This document shows, one piece after another, positions 1-12,600 of a DNA stretch of 64,000 nt. The translations under genes and the position numbers were made by a program. Under the pieces are notes generated by a model that saw only the letters and a list, made by a program, of their open reading frames with translations, was not told where the DNA came from and ran no database searches. Location: contig JASAMV010006604.1 in the NCBI GenBank assembly GCA_030248065.1, positions 1-64,000 of the forward strand, in the 5' to 3' direction. Positions within the stretch are counted from its first letter, which is position 1; each line of letters starts with the position of its first letter. Origin of the DNA: Rhynchonema sp. JSB1_4. Lineage: Eukaryota > Nematoda > Chromadorea > Monhysterida > Xyalidae.

Positions 1-2
1 TG

Positions 3-814
3 CGACTGGGTCAGTCGCAAGAGCAGGAGGGGGGTGGAAGGCCGACAAGTACGCAGTCGGCGCACGATGTTCAGCGACCGCGCGAAGAACAACCAGTTCG
101 TCCGGCGTCCCACGGCACTGTGGCGACTACGTCGAGTAGTGCCACTGCGGGACTGGCCATGTATGACGACAACGACATTCCACCGCGACGTGGGTTCCCG
201 GCGAAGGGACACGGTCGTGGCAGGTCGCGTTCGCGCAAACCATGGCATGCGCGAGAACCCCGTGGAGGTGGTGGTTCGGCCAGTGGTGGTCGTGGCGGCG
301 GCCGTGGAGGTCGCGGCGGCCGTGGTCCGTTGAGTGGTCCGAACTTGGTACCGCTGGGTGGTGGTGCTGCGATGCAACAGATGCAGCAGCAGATTGCTTC
401 GTTGCAGGAGCAATTGCGCCAGCAGCAGCCGCAGCAGCAAGTCATTTATCCGCCACAACAACAACAACAGCCGCAACAGCGGGCGCAGTTTCCGCCAGCG
501 GGTTACCGAACGAAACAGGTGTACCAACCATTGCGGGTTGGTAAGGGGCCAACTGGGTCGGGGGGGGCGGGACCAAGTGGCTGGGGCCGCCAAGGCCCTC
601 AGGGCCGGCCCGCGAGGGGCGCAGCAGGCGGGACAAGGCGGAGCCGGGGGAGCGTGAACCGGCGCAGGCAGGACCGACGAGACCAACACGACGACGCCAA
701 CGTGGTGATCGTTCAAAGTCGCGTGACCCGCGATTTGGACGTGGTGGTCATCAGAGTCGTCGTGATGAGCATGATAGGGGGGGGGCTGGCAGGCCCCCGG
801 GCATGCGGCACTGA
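3..814 (+). CDS. RGG-box and Gln-rich protein, 3' part of a gene entering from the left edge
   Basis: The frame is open from the window edge, so the start lies outside. The product has an Arg/Ser/His-rich segment, then dense RGG/GRGG repeats (about 250-330), then a coiled-coil-like poly-Gln stretch (MQQMQQQIASLQEQLRQQQ, about 370-480). A GT-AG intron of 62 bp at 541-602 (G|GTAAGG to CTCAG|GG) carries the reading from the first frame into a second open frame rich in RGD/RSKS/RGGHQSRR, which ends in TGA at 812-814. Without the intron the first frame also runs on, but into non-RG sequence, and a run of eight G near 560 could instead hide a frame error. RGG boxes usually bind RNA or are arginine-methylated, so an RNA-binding role is inferred, not shown. 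No folded domain is visible and the family is not recognised. Confidence 0.5.
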
Positions 815-833
815 ACGGGACCGGGGGGGGGGA

Positions 834-930
834 AAATCCACACGTGCATAATGCGTGTGGTGGGGTGCATAAGGCCCCTTTATAAATCCATGCGTGCATA
901 ATGCGTATGGTGGGGTGCATAATGCCTCTT
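834..930. repeat. Tandem duplication, period 50 bp
   Basis: Two adjacent copies begin AAATCCA and share GTGCATAATGCGT and GGTGGGGTGCATAA. They lie just after the stop codon of the RGG gene, probably in its 3' untranslated region. Confidence 0.75.
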
Positions 931-2751
931 AGCCGCATTTCTAATTTTTATGGTTTGACTTTTTGTGCGCAAATTTTATTTCCACATTTCTATGGTCGGA
1001 ATTGTGATGTTTCACTCGCGACAAAGTGTCAGCGGGTGATTACCGCATTTTTATTTTTGTGTGATGACTTTGTACGGTGAATGTACACTTTTGAATGGTT
1101 TGATGTTTCAAGTCATCCAGGGTTGGGGCACAGGAGACACTGCAGTCCCCTGGTAAAACCGGTGCTTGTTCGCACAGTTTGACTTCGGTTTTACATTTTT
1201 GTATTGTGACCCTGCCTAGTAAGAGGTAAATTGCCCTGTTTATGACCATTTTGCTTACGGCGATGTAAGCTCGGCGTTGGTCGCTTTGTTTGACTCCCTG
1301 TTTGACACAGAAAACCATTCAACAGCACGGCTCGTTTGTGTGATGGCGAAACGTTGATGCAATGTTCGATGTGCGCGACTCGTTCCTTCTACGACGCTGG
1401 CGTCGTGCTGTTCTGGCGGTCACCGGACAGGACTACTTCACCTGAGGTGACAACCTTCGAGGGGTTGGCTGGTCGTCTACCCAGCTTGCCGTCCACCTTC
1501 GCTGCCGAAACCGTCTCCATCGTGGATCAGCCTGCGCCTATGGGCTAGCAGCTGCTCTATTATCGGTCAGGACTTAAACCGGTACGAGCGGTGTATCACC
1601 TGCGGGTGTTCGTCTGGGATTTGGGGTGAGTAACCCACACCTCTTGCTTCGGCAAGGTACGGTGAAACCCACTTCGGTGACTGGTGAAAACCCGTATCCT
1701 GACTGCTATATCCACGCGTCAATTCTATTCAATTCAATTCCATCTCAATCGCTGGTGTGCTATTCAATTCGTCGTCGGTGCCATCTGCGATCCCTATTCG
1801 TTCGACGGTTTCTTCAAGGCCTACTCTAACCATGGCCGGGTGGACACGAACAGCTTCTATTCGTCTTCATTCAACATCGATCAAATGAGGGCATTTGAAG
1901 GAACTGGTGCGGGGAGATGTGACATTGGGCATATATGTCGTCTTCATATCGTCGTCTGCAAACTGAATGTCGTCTGTTCGGACAGTGTTGACTGTTGCTG
2001 AGCATGGAAATTCAAATGGACTGGCTCAGCGTTGATCTCTATCGTCGTTTGATTTCTCTTCCGTAAATCGTAAATTCTCCCGTTTCGTAAATATTGTAAA
2101 TCAGTGTGTTCGTTTTGAGTGTTTCTGCCCGTTTTGGAGTCGCGAGATATTATTGATATTATTACCGTTAAATCTATCTTTCATTACTTTATTTCCGTTA
2201 TTCGTTATATAGCGTAAAACGTGCTGTTGAAGTCGACTTCGGGGTGCTTTTCGTGCAATACGTGGAAGCGAAACAGCCAGCTAGATCGCTGGGCTTGTCT
2301 TGATTGGGTTTTGTGCTTGCTTGCCTGAGACCGTTTGCTTGCTTCATTTATTGCAGGAAAGCGGGTGACTGGATTGTCACCAGGATCAAGCCGCGCCGTC
2401 CGAGTTGCCATCGCGAGGCGTGTGGATTTTGGTCCAGGGCTGACTTGCGCGCTGAGACGGTCACTTCGGCGTGACTCCTGTCGGTCCGGGCGCGTTGCTG
2501 ACTGTCTGGCGAGTGACAGAAGGTGGCGTGCTCAAGTGCATCTGCCCCGTCGACGAGCTCCCTAGGACGGCAGCAGATCACACTTTGCCAAAGTCACCTC
2601 AAAAACTTTGCGAAAATAGCACTTGCTTGAAAGGAATGAGCATTCCATCTTTGAGCACCATTTTCATTAAACTTACTGAACGTGGGTTTGCCGCTTATTT
2701 TAAAATAAAAACGACATATCCACTGATTTCATTACATATCGTGATACTAAC
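931..2751. other. No recognisable gene
   Basis: This stretch lies between the RGG gene (+) and the truncated aminopeptidase (-). Only short overlapping frames on both strands are present, with no domain I recognise. I looked here on the minus strand for the C-terminal aminopeptidase exons ([17 protein letters not shown] block and later) and did not find them. Confidence 0.5.
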
Positions 2752-5700
2752 CGTGTCGAGAGCGTTCCACAGGTCCGTATGATCAACGTTTTTGTACTTG
2801 TGCTGATGTAAATATTCCTGAACAGTGCAACTTTCTTGAGCATCGATGTCGATGCAATGTTATACAGCAACAACCATGAAGCGACCGAAGGGATAAACAA
2901 AAAAGGTTGATTGTTCACTCACTTGTACACCGTTCGCAAAGTGGTTAGCACCAACGACGTATTGTGCCATACGTACTACAGCCGCCCCCTATAATCGTTT
3001 CTGCGTTCATGTCACGTCAGTACATTCTAAATTCCACAACTGAATCATGTTATCTTGTGTGCTCCGATAAAAAAAACTAAGTCGGCGCGGCGCATTGGAA
3101 CTGGCCACGAAATTAGTTCCGTAACACAACGGGACTGACCTTCTGGTATGTGATGCCCATATTGAATATCTTATACCGTCCCATTCCTGTGTCCTGCACA
3201 TATTTGACAGGTATGCGCACGGGCTGGGAGTAAGCCGATTGATCCGTTTTCATTGCCCATTTCACAGCTGATCCCAAATATTCTTCAAACTGAAATGTGT
3301 GGTGCGTGAACCTCCAACCACTATTATGTATGTGAAGTGGCCAAACAAGTGGTGTTGTTTGAGTGAAATGGAACAGTGGAGATGCACTTACTGCTTGTTA
3401 ACAAACATTTGAGCAAAGACATGTGCACGGCGATTCCCGGCTGTCCAAATTTTTGGCTCACAACCTGCATGCTTGCTAAAACTGGCTTGTACAGCATCTA
3501 ACCGGTGCATGCTTTGAGTCAGCATGATTGGCCCCAAATAACGAAAAGAGTGTTGTGCATCCTTCGTTCAGCCACAAATCGTCCCACCAGCGCATCGTCA
3601 CCAGATTACCAAACCACTGTAACACAAACATTTGACTGTACTGTCAAATTTTCATATAATATGTAGGTATTTCCATGTTATTTAGCGCCAGTATTATATT
3701 AAGATGACGCACGCCATCTCTGTCGTCCCTTCTGCATTTAAGGTCTCCGTTCTCCAATCCTTCAAGGCCATTATGTTACTGATTCAAGAATGCGTCTTTT
3801 ATCGAATACGAACGATTCTGGACTCGATTCAAACATTCCACCTGTTTACCAACAGTGCCGCCGTACAGGCAGGTTACGAGCCAACCCTTTCACTGTTTGC
3901 ACGGAGTGGCGCGTGAGGTTTCACCCAGACCATTTACTCTGGCTCTGGAACTGAACCAGCAGGTTTTTGGGCCTACTCCTTGGTTGTCCATCTAGCATTG
4001 GTAGCAAGACTCAGGCAGCCACGGTGTTGGACATTGGGTCGAAACCGTTAAAGCCCTCCACGTGTCATATGCGTTTGCACGTGCCCACAAGGCACACACC
4101 GCACATATCTTTTACCGAGTTTGTTTCATCCAACTTGCCATGTGCAATTTCGCATTGAGCGAAACACTGCTTCGTTATCGATGTCACTCAGGGACTGGGT
4201 AAAAAAGGCGTGTTTTACTCACCATGTGTGCGATTTCATGAGCTATTGTACTAGCTACAGCGCTCTTTTGGCCTGAGCCAGCATTGCCACCGACGAGAAG
4301 GTGTGACTCGCCATACACGATCAGACCCCAGTTTTCCATTCCACCGTGACGGTAATCGGGTACAGCAATGTGATCTACAAGTCGTTGATTGTCCGTAAGC
4401 AATACCATATACAGCCAGCTGTTGCACACAATGTAGTACTGTCAAAAATCACATGCCCATTTTTGCCAGCGGATATCTGATGCCAAGATAATCCTCGAAA
4501 TATTCGAGTATCTTTGGCCCCACTTCCATGGCGTATCCTGCTCGATCAATCATTTCTTTTGGCGCATACACTCGAAACTAGAAATGAGGGTGAGGATGTT
4601 GTATCTATAATTAAGCACATGCCAAGACTATCAAATTGCGTAGACAAGTTGAATGTTCAACTAAAGCATTTTCGAACCCGAACTCCGCGAACAATCGTTT
4701 CCTTGTAGTCAAAGTCGCAGACCGCAATCGCCAGCAGATAAGTGGACATGATGGGAGACTCTTTGAATTCGGTGCGCATCCAATTGTCCCTGTAACATTG
4801 GGTGGAATTCACAATACAAAGTCAAGCTCAACGTCAAAGTTCACCGTCAAACTCAAAGACACGTCTAAGCTGACGGCGAACTTTCACGAGTTCACCGTCA
4901 AGCTCACCGTCAAATTCAAGCTCAACGTTACGCTCGCACTGGCACACAACAATGTTTCACTGTAACAGAGTGCTGTGCTGCACAGCTGTAGAGTGTTGCC
5001 ACAGCACAGCCTGTGCTAATTATAGGTTGTGAAGAGCCTAGTTTGGTTGGCCGACAATTTTTCCATTTCTATTGCAAGCCTGACGCTGAGCTTGACGGTG
5101 AACTCGTGATAGTTCACCGTCATTTTACACATGACTTTGAGTTTGACGGTGCACCTTGACGTTGAGCTTGGCGGTGAGCTTGACTTTGTTTTGTGAATTC
5201 CACCCATTGCCAGTTAAGGATCCGAAGAAAAACAAATAAATAAATAAAACAAATACATAAAATATGGATTTTTACGAATTAAGAACATTGTCCACCTCTC
5301 AGCTACTGGATCACCGAGCTCAACACCGTTCGACAAAGCCAGTGTGCCCTGCGGATGAATGACTGTGACCTTGAATGTTGCCTTCAGATGTGGTTCGTCA
5401 AAGCAGGGCAGCGCGCGTCTGGCAAATGTTGCTTCCATTTGAGTCGCTACCATGAATCTGAACAACAAAAATGGTGTCAAACTTAAAAAATGCCAAATAT
5501 TGTTAAATAAGTTGTAATCTAGGCTAACCCGTTGCCCCTCAAGGAAACGAATACAGCAGGCCAAGAATGTCTCAAATGTAAAAAGGCACTGAAACAGTTT
5601 ATCACAAACCGGTTGGTACCATCCTTCGCTTTGTAACCGCTGACAAATATGCCTTCATTAAGCTTCCTCCATTCTTCTCCCCGGTTAATCTGGCCTCCGT

Positions 5701-6452
5701 ATCTAATTGAAATAACGTATTCGTGGCCTTTTATCAATTTCTCGTCGAGCTTGAAGTGCACGAAATCTAAATCGATATCTAGGTACACATAGCAAACAAT
5801 GAGTTCAACAAATAAATGCAGCACAACAGCAACAAGCAAAACCGTTTTTGTTGTCCATTATAATCTGCGAAACGGTCCAATGCGTTTGCGACCTCGTGTC
5901 ACTCACGATTTTGACATCAGCCGTTACAATCTCCAGCAGCTTCTGATGCATTGTGATTGTGTTGGTTGATTCGGCACACTTGATCACGATGGACAGTTGG
6001 CCTGAAATAAGGTGGGTATCATTGGCGCTGGTTCTAAAACGAAGCAGCAGGGGACAAAACAGGGTACTGAAGGCAGTTATCTTGGTCATTTAGGCTAATG
6101 GTTCGGCTTAGGCTAACGCTTAAGTCTACATTTCCCTCAACAAATAACTATTTAAGTGGCAACAGTCTTCCGAAAGCAGGCTGTTCTGTCACTCACTGTT
6201 TTGTCCGTGGAGTCAAAACGTAGTTTTTGTGCAGCAGTTCTTAATCGCGTAAGCCTGGCACAAGATAAAAGCTGTTGTGACTGATATACTATCTCTGTAG
6301 TTGAAATAACCTTCGAATTTGTAATCCTTGTTCCCGAAACTGACATCATCCCTGTAGGGCAGCCATATCTTGACGGTCCAGTCATACTTAACAGGAATCA
6401 AGTTTGTCGGCAGTCGTTGAATCAGGTCGCCCTCCTCGCTGCGAGCGTCGGC
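2752..6452 (-). CDS. M1 zinc aminopeptidase, copy 1 (incomplete, N-terminal beta-barrel and catalytic domains only)
   Basis: Twelve exons in continuous phase: 6311-6452, 5843-6001, 5610-5766, 5296-5457, 4678-4789, 4457-4577, 4223-4374, 3503-3616, 3140-3289, 2923-2988, 2752-2817, with a possible unseen first exon (eleven are placed). Visible blocks are [42 protein letters not shown] (exopeptidase motif, normally GAMEN), HEIAH, then [18 protein letters not shown], giving the zinc set HEXXH-X18-E, and ITYQKGAAVVRM with the catalytic Tyr. No transmembrane exon was found upstream, and the C-terminal ERAP1-like domain is absent down to the left edge. The exon ending at 4457 uses a GC donor (TGG|GCATGT). 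No internal stops are seen, so this is either a truncated relic or a gene whose ends lie in very long introns. In the family, the enzyme removes N-terminal residues from peptides outside the cell. Confidence 0.8.
4800..5205. mobile_element. Foldback MITE, GGGTGGAATT family, target duplication ATT
   Basis: The element starts GGGTGGAATTCACA and ends TGTGAATTCCACCC, with ATT on both sides (4797-4799, 5206-5208). Its arms are built of inverted runs of an AGCTCAACGTCAAAGTTCACC-like unit. It sits inside an intron of aminopeptidase copy 1, ten bases from the acceptor. Confidence 0.88.
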
Positions 6453-6769
6453 CTGCGATACAGTATCCGGTGTTTGATTTTTGATGTTTGATTTGTTTAT
6501 ATTGAAATGATTGCGATTGTTCTGTATAGCATAGTGTGTGTATTAGCATAGGGAATGTACTGTAGGTGGCCTATAAAGGTGGACTGTTGATACACATGTA
6601 TGTGATGCGAATGGACCACCATGTGTGTGAGATTTGCATGCATGGCTTTTTGGCTCAGGTGCTTACAACATCAAAGTGGTGTCGTGCGTCAACCCCACCT
6701 TCCGTCTCTGGAGAAGATTCGGGAAAAATGGGAATCAGCATGAGGGTAGCATGCATCTACCCCATTTAA

Positions 6770-8490
6770 AGGGTCTCCGCCATATATATGCGACCGAAAC
6801 CAATCTCAATGAGACTTGGCACCGTAAGTGGGCTTGGTCCAAAACACTCACGGCCAAGAAAATTTTTTCCCATATCAGCTCCCTGTCTGAGCCAGGAGGG
6901 CTAGAAGGTAAAAAATTTGACCCTGCCTCAGCACCTTGAAATTAAAATATCGATCTGTTTCGCATATTCTTTGCGTGCAGTTTGTTCGCAAATCTTTCAT
7001 AAACGCCTTGGGTCTAATTCCCATTCACTTTTTGACTACCACACTGCGCTATTTTGCCAAAACCACGTAAATTTTCGAAAAAAAATTTTCCGTTGTATTT
7101 TCCGGTCACATAGAAAGCACACAGAGCTTTTATATAAAATGGGCAAGAAAGCCCGTATATCATGCTATTCAGGCGATCAATGACTAATTTTCCACCGCTG
7201 GTAAGTTTCGACAAAAGCTCGCTCAACTGTGGTGAACCTCAACTTTTTTGCCATTTTCTGTGGATCCCAAGCACACTTCTATCTCATATTTTCCTATTTT
7301 AATAACAATGTACCGAGGTGATATATGGCACGCCAGATAGTAAAAATATAATTGTTGTTAATTATGTGCAAATCTTGTTTGTTCCATATGCATTATTGGA
7401 GGTACGAGCAATAAATGAATTTTACACAAAATTCAAAATTTTAGATAATTTTTGCTTCCGTATTATTTTTAGCCTACCTACATTTGTGACGGATTTGTGG
7501 CCTTTTGTCCGATGAAGCCCCAACGTTGTTGTTGTTCATCGATCAAAATCCAAAATTCTAATTCTAACGTATCCTGCGAAAAATCGTGTTAAGTGAAGGC
7601 ACCGCAGACGCTGGTCCTGTTGTGAGCCCGGTTGTGGTTCCAAGTCCAACGCATTGACCTCAATTAACACGATTTTTTGTAAGGATACGTTAGAACTAGA
7701 ATTTTGGATTTTGATCGATAAACAACAACAACGTTGGGTTTGGCACAAAAGCCACAATTCCTACCCAACTGCAGATAGGCTAAAAATATGACGGAAGTGA
7801 ATATTTGCGAAAATTGTGAATTTTGTGTAAAATTCATTTATTGCTCGCACCTCCAAGGATGCAGCTGGACCAACCTAGATTTGCACATAATTAACAACAA
7901 TTATATTTTTGCTATCTAGCGTGCCATATATCACCTCGGTACATTGTTATTAAAATAGGAAAATATGAGATAGAAGTATGTTGGGATCCCCAGAAAAAGG
8001 CAAAAAAGTTGAGGTTCACCACAGTTGAGCGCGCTTTTGTCGAAACTTATCAGCGGTGGAAAATTAGTCATTGACCGCCTGAATAGCACGATATACGGGC
8101 TTTCTTGCCTACTTTATATAAAAGCTCTGTGTGTCTATGTGACCGGAAAATACAACGGAAAATTTTTTTGGAAAAATTTACGTGGTTTTTGCAAAAGAGC
8201 GCGAGTTGTGGTAGTGCCAAAAAAACTGAATACGGTTCTAAATTAGACCCAAGGCGTTTATGAAAGATTTGTGAACAAACTGCAGACAAAGAATATGCGA
8301 AATAGATCGATATTTTAATTTCAAAGCCTTCAGGTACGGTCAAAATTGTTTATGTTTAAGCCCTCCTGGCTCAGACAGGGAGCTGATATGGGAAAAATTT
8401 TCTTGGCTCTGAGTGTTTTGGACGAAGCCCACTTACGGTGCCAAGTTTCATTGAGATTGGTTTCGGTCGCGTATATATGGCGGAGCCCCT
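6770..8490. mobile_element. 1.72-kb near-perfect palindrome bounded by TTAA
   Basis: The left end AGGGTCTCCGCCATATATA matches the reverse complement of the right end (TATATATGGCGGAGCCCCT). TTAA flanks both ends (6766-6769, 8491-8494). The two arms of roughly 850 bp mirror each other almost throughout (for example around 6940-7020 against 8235-8320), meeting near 7630. No transposase frame is present. TTAA duplications are typical of piggyBac-class elements, so a non-autonomous piggyBac-like foldback is the likely identity. Confidence 0.85.
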
Positions 8491-8494
8491 TTAA

Positions 8495-9671
8495 GGTCAC
8501 CGGCAACAGCGTTGTTGGTTGGCCTCTTCTCCACGGAATGCCTTTACTTTTATCTTTTTGGGGTGTTGACCCTATACATATTGTGCGTGCGGCACGTCGT
8601 ACTGCGTTGGGTTTCAACATAAGAACTTTACAGCAGGACACTGTCAAAATATCGAATGACCCATTCAATCATACCTGGGCAGCGCATTTCTCTGATCTTG
8701 ACAGAATCTGTTCTCGCTCGTCGTGAATGGAACTGGTGTACAAATGGTGCTGACCGACCGCTATGCTGGACAGCAATGGCAACACGATGGACAGTATCTG
8801 GAGATTTTGGGTTTAATTTAAGGTTCTAAATTTAAATTTAGATTTAGACCGCACGGTTTTTTTAAGCCGGGCATAAAAACTCACCCGGAAACGGCCCATC
8901 CCTATTATCGTCGTCAAATTTCTGACGAGTTCAGCGCTCAGTGGTTTTCGTTGTCTGGATACCTACTGTATTTCGTTCAATAAACGCTCTTCTTGATTTA
9001 TTGCTGCCATTTTCAGGTTCTTCAAATACCAATTTAGCAGTCATGTATGCGTTGCGAGCAAATCAAGCCTGTCTAGACAATTCTCTTTTCGTTTTGGAGA
9101 GAAACAGTGTGAGTTTCGAGCTAATGACACAAAGATCTCAAGACTTGTGAGATCGCTGGTGCTGACGATTAAATTGAACAATGGAGCAATGCTCGTGGAC
9201 TTTCAGCATATAATGCCAACAAATAAACATAGACACGATTAAAGTGTCTCGTTTTTTAATATAATGTACAGTAAACCCCAGACGTGTGATTTATGTATAT
9301 AAGAATCGGTCACGTCACACAGCCCAGACCTCTATTGTACCGTCATCGTCGCAAGGTACTGCGGAGAACCAACTTTACCACTTAAACTCGCTTCAGTTTT
9401 AGTTTTGTTGGATTGTACACATGCTGCACGAAGAGCACGACTATTGATGTGATTGGCTTTAACTTTGCATAAACACGCACGCAAACACGAGAATAATAAC
9501 GAACCACGAAATGTAAATGTAAGTCACACAGACGCAAACAATCAGAAAGTGATTAAAAGATTAAAATGCTTCGTGGCTTTAACGTTGAAGTGTGAAGGAA
9601 AAAGCAGCACACTACCAAAATTATTCTGAACAATTGGATTTATACTTGACTATCTTGGCTCTGGCTCTTAG
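8495..9671. other. Spacer between aminopeptidase copies 1 and 2, nothing recognised
   Basis: This lies downstream of copy 2 and upstream of copy 1, so it should hold the promoter and first exon of copy 1 if that copy is expressed. No hydrophobic membrane-anchor exon like those of copies 2 and 3 is visible. Short frames only. Confidence 0.4.
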
Positions 9672-12600
9672 TTAAGCTACTTTATTGTCAAACCAGGCCC
9701 GCAATTCATCATAATGTTCACGCATCCATTTCTCATTTGTTCGCGCCTGTTCGAGTGCATTGTGCAACTTTGAGAATTTCTGAGCCTCCGGATGACGACA
9801 AAGGAATGCCTCGACCTGTACAAAGCAATACAATTGGCATCATGAACTGGCACAAACTGAGCAACTTAATAATATTTTTTGTCGAGTTGCTAAAATATCC
9901 AGTGACCAAAATGTCCAACATAAGCACCTCGGCAATAGTGGTGTTGTCTTGAACGTTGCGCTGTATTGATTCAGCCACGACCGTTGCGGCCAGGTGTTGG
10001 TATCTGACGATCAAATACTGTTCGTTTAACAAATATTTATTCTTGTAGAAGACACCAGAACGCTTTGAAGACATACTCTTTTGGAATCCGTTGCCAGTTG
10101 CCTGCATAGTACTTCCACACGAGATGCTGTCCAACTGGCGCAGAGGACACGCTTCGAATCAACAATTCAGCGTCTTGTTGGCGTATTTCGTCACCGAAGA
10201 TCGCAGTTTCGAGTAACCTGCGATTTGAATATGTGTTTGTAAAGTAGGTACCTGTTCATTGAATCTTGTTGTTCACCTATGTTCAAACTAGTACTGTACA
10301 AGCAATGTGTTTTGGGTTGCCCGTTTCGATGTGTTTTCACATACGGGCAGGCCATCATCAGTGCGAATGCACCAGATGGCCACGTGACGCCGAATCTCTG
10401 AGCTGCATCAAACGCACCAATTGAGTCTCCAGATATCGTTGGTGCAGGCGAGAGCGTTGTGAATGCGTTTGCGTTCCACTTGATTGTCCTCACGTGTGGC
10501 CCACTGCCACATGAGGGCCCAATCCGCATCCCAGCCATATCGTATAGCCATGCAGTACACCTTAGCAAATTGTTCTGTTTATGAAGCCGTGATCTGAACT
10601 TTGTTGAGTTTTTTTAGATTTTAGCGTGATGATACCGTTCCTCGGAACACTGGCGTGAGTTGATTACAAGAGCTGCTTGGCAACTGTTCCTGGGCCTTGC
10701 ACGGAGTAGCTACTTCTGCTTTGAACTTTTGTTTCGCACGCTCGATGCAGTCCGACTTGCCATAATCACACATTGACCCCACCAAGAGTTGTTGCAAATT
10801 TCTGAAATCACTGCCTTTTACTTTGCGAGTTTTGAGTTTGTCATTAAATTCAAGTTCCCCTACTCGTCGAAAACCGTAGGATCCTTCTTGACATTCCAAC
10901 CGAAAGTCTCATAGGCGCGTCCAAGTAGATTCATCATGTATTTCTGAAAAAAAGTGTTGAATGAGTTCGCCTATGGAACTTTGGTGTCGCCACACATTAA
11001 AGGAAACCTTGATGTTCCCAAACACCGGTGTGTGTTTGAGTCTTCGTGTGATTGTGTTCAACTTCCCCATGACCACGCTCCAAACAAGGAAGTCTGTTTC
11101 ATTGCGCAGTCGCTCGGTCATTTCAAATGCTCGCGAATATTTCAAATGTCCTGCTTCGGCCAACGTAAACACATCCTCCAAAAGTTGACAACGACTTTCA
11201 ATGGATAGCGTCTGGAATTGTTGGTCGTGGACAAAAATATTTGTGACTTTGATCAATTTCTTGACTTGTGAACATCCTTGACACCTTGGTTAAAGCCTTC
11301 GTCAGCAAATCATAGTTTGCGTCATCATACATCACCCGATAGTAGCCACGAGCCTCGGGGTTCAAAAGGACCCATTGGTCTCTAGGCACGGTCAAAGTCA
11401 CGGATGCACTTTGAGCTGCTTAAAAAGTTTTTTTCATCATAACGGACAGATTCGAAGACAGTAGGCCTGGGTATAACCATGATTTGGTGTGAGCCATTGA
11501 AATTTGAGTCCATCAGTGGCACCTTCCACTTGATACCACATCGGAACGTACCATTGGTAGCTGTATAAGCAAGCGTTAACATTGCATGCATGATTTGAGT
11601 ATAGAATGAGCAGTGGTAGGTGCATAGTCTTGAGTAGCAACCTTCGAATTGGACACTTGCATCTCTGACGTACCAATCGTTGAAAACAAACTTGCCCGTA
11701 TTCTGGATTACGGTAGTGTACGGGATCAATAGAGTCCGGATTGAGCTTGAATCGACGCTGCGTTACCGTAACCAACTGATCGGTCTTTCGTTCAACCATC
11801 AGTAGAGGGAAACCCATCTGCACGGTCCAGCTGCGCGCGAATTCAGTCACGTTCAATTGAGCACTGTCCCAACCCTTCACAGTGCCTGATGTTCCTTGGG
11901 CGGCCTGGTGAAGAAAAATGTTTATTTGTGTGCACGCTCACGGCCAAAGACGTCTCTCTTTCCACCGTACCGTGTTGAGAGCGCTCCACAAGTCCAAATG
12001 GCGTGCATTTTCGTAACTATGTATGCTTCTTCAGGTATTGCTGGTGTAGAGCGATCAATGTGTGGTATTGTGGTGATCAAACAAAAGCTAAAACCTGTGT
12101 TTTTGGCTTACATGCAGTCCGGCATTGAATGCGTCCTTCCCGAGCACAAACTCTACCATCCGTATGATTGAGGCACCCTTGGAAAGTATTTTAAAGCATT
12201 TTTGTTGACCTTAATATCCTCATTCTTTGGGTCTGTCGTTCCGAATAACCTTCTTGTAGCTGATACTATCAAACGGAATATCCTGCTCATTTCGAATCGG
12301 TATGTAAAGAGGATGGGAAGTCGCCAGCTGGTCCTTCCGCATCGAGTAACGCACGTCGTCCGCGACGAATTGCTCAAACTTAAAAATTTTCAATTTTAAA
12401 AAGGTCCTAAGATTTTTAGTTCTTGTGTGATTTTTGTCATTTTTGTATCAGACCATTTTGAACTCCGGCAAGACGTGATTGGTTCCGAGGTATTCAACGA
12501 ACGAAGCGAATCCCTCGTTCAACCACAGATCGTCCCACCAGCGCATCGTCACAAGATTGCCGAACCACTGCGTGGGATTGGATTTTAATTCAACTCGTTT

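Noticed and set aside
8068..8668. Frames of 90-126 residues near 8068-8726 and their mirror images near 6634-7226
   Set aside because: They mirror each other because of the 6770-8490 palindrome and show no domain or coding character.
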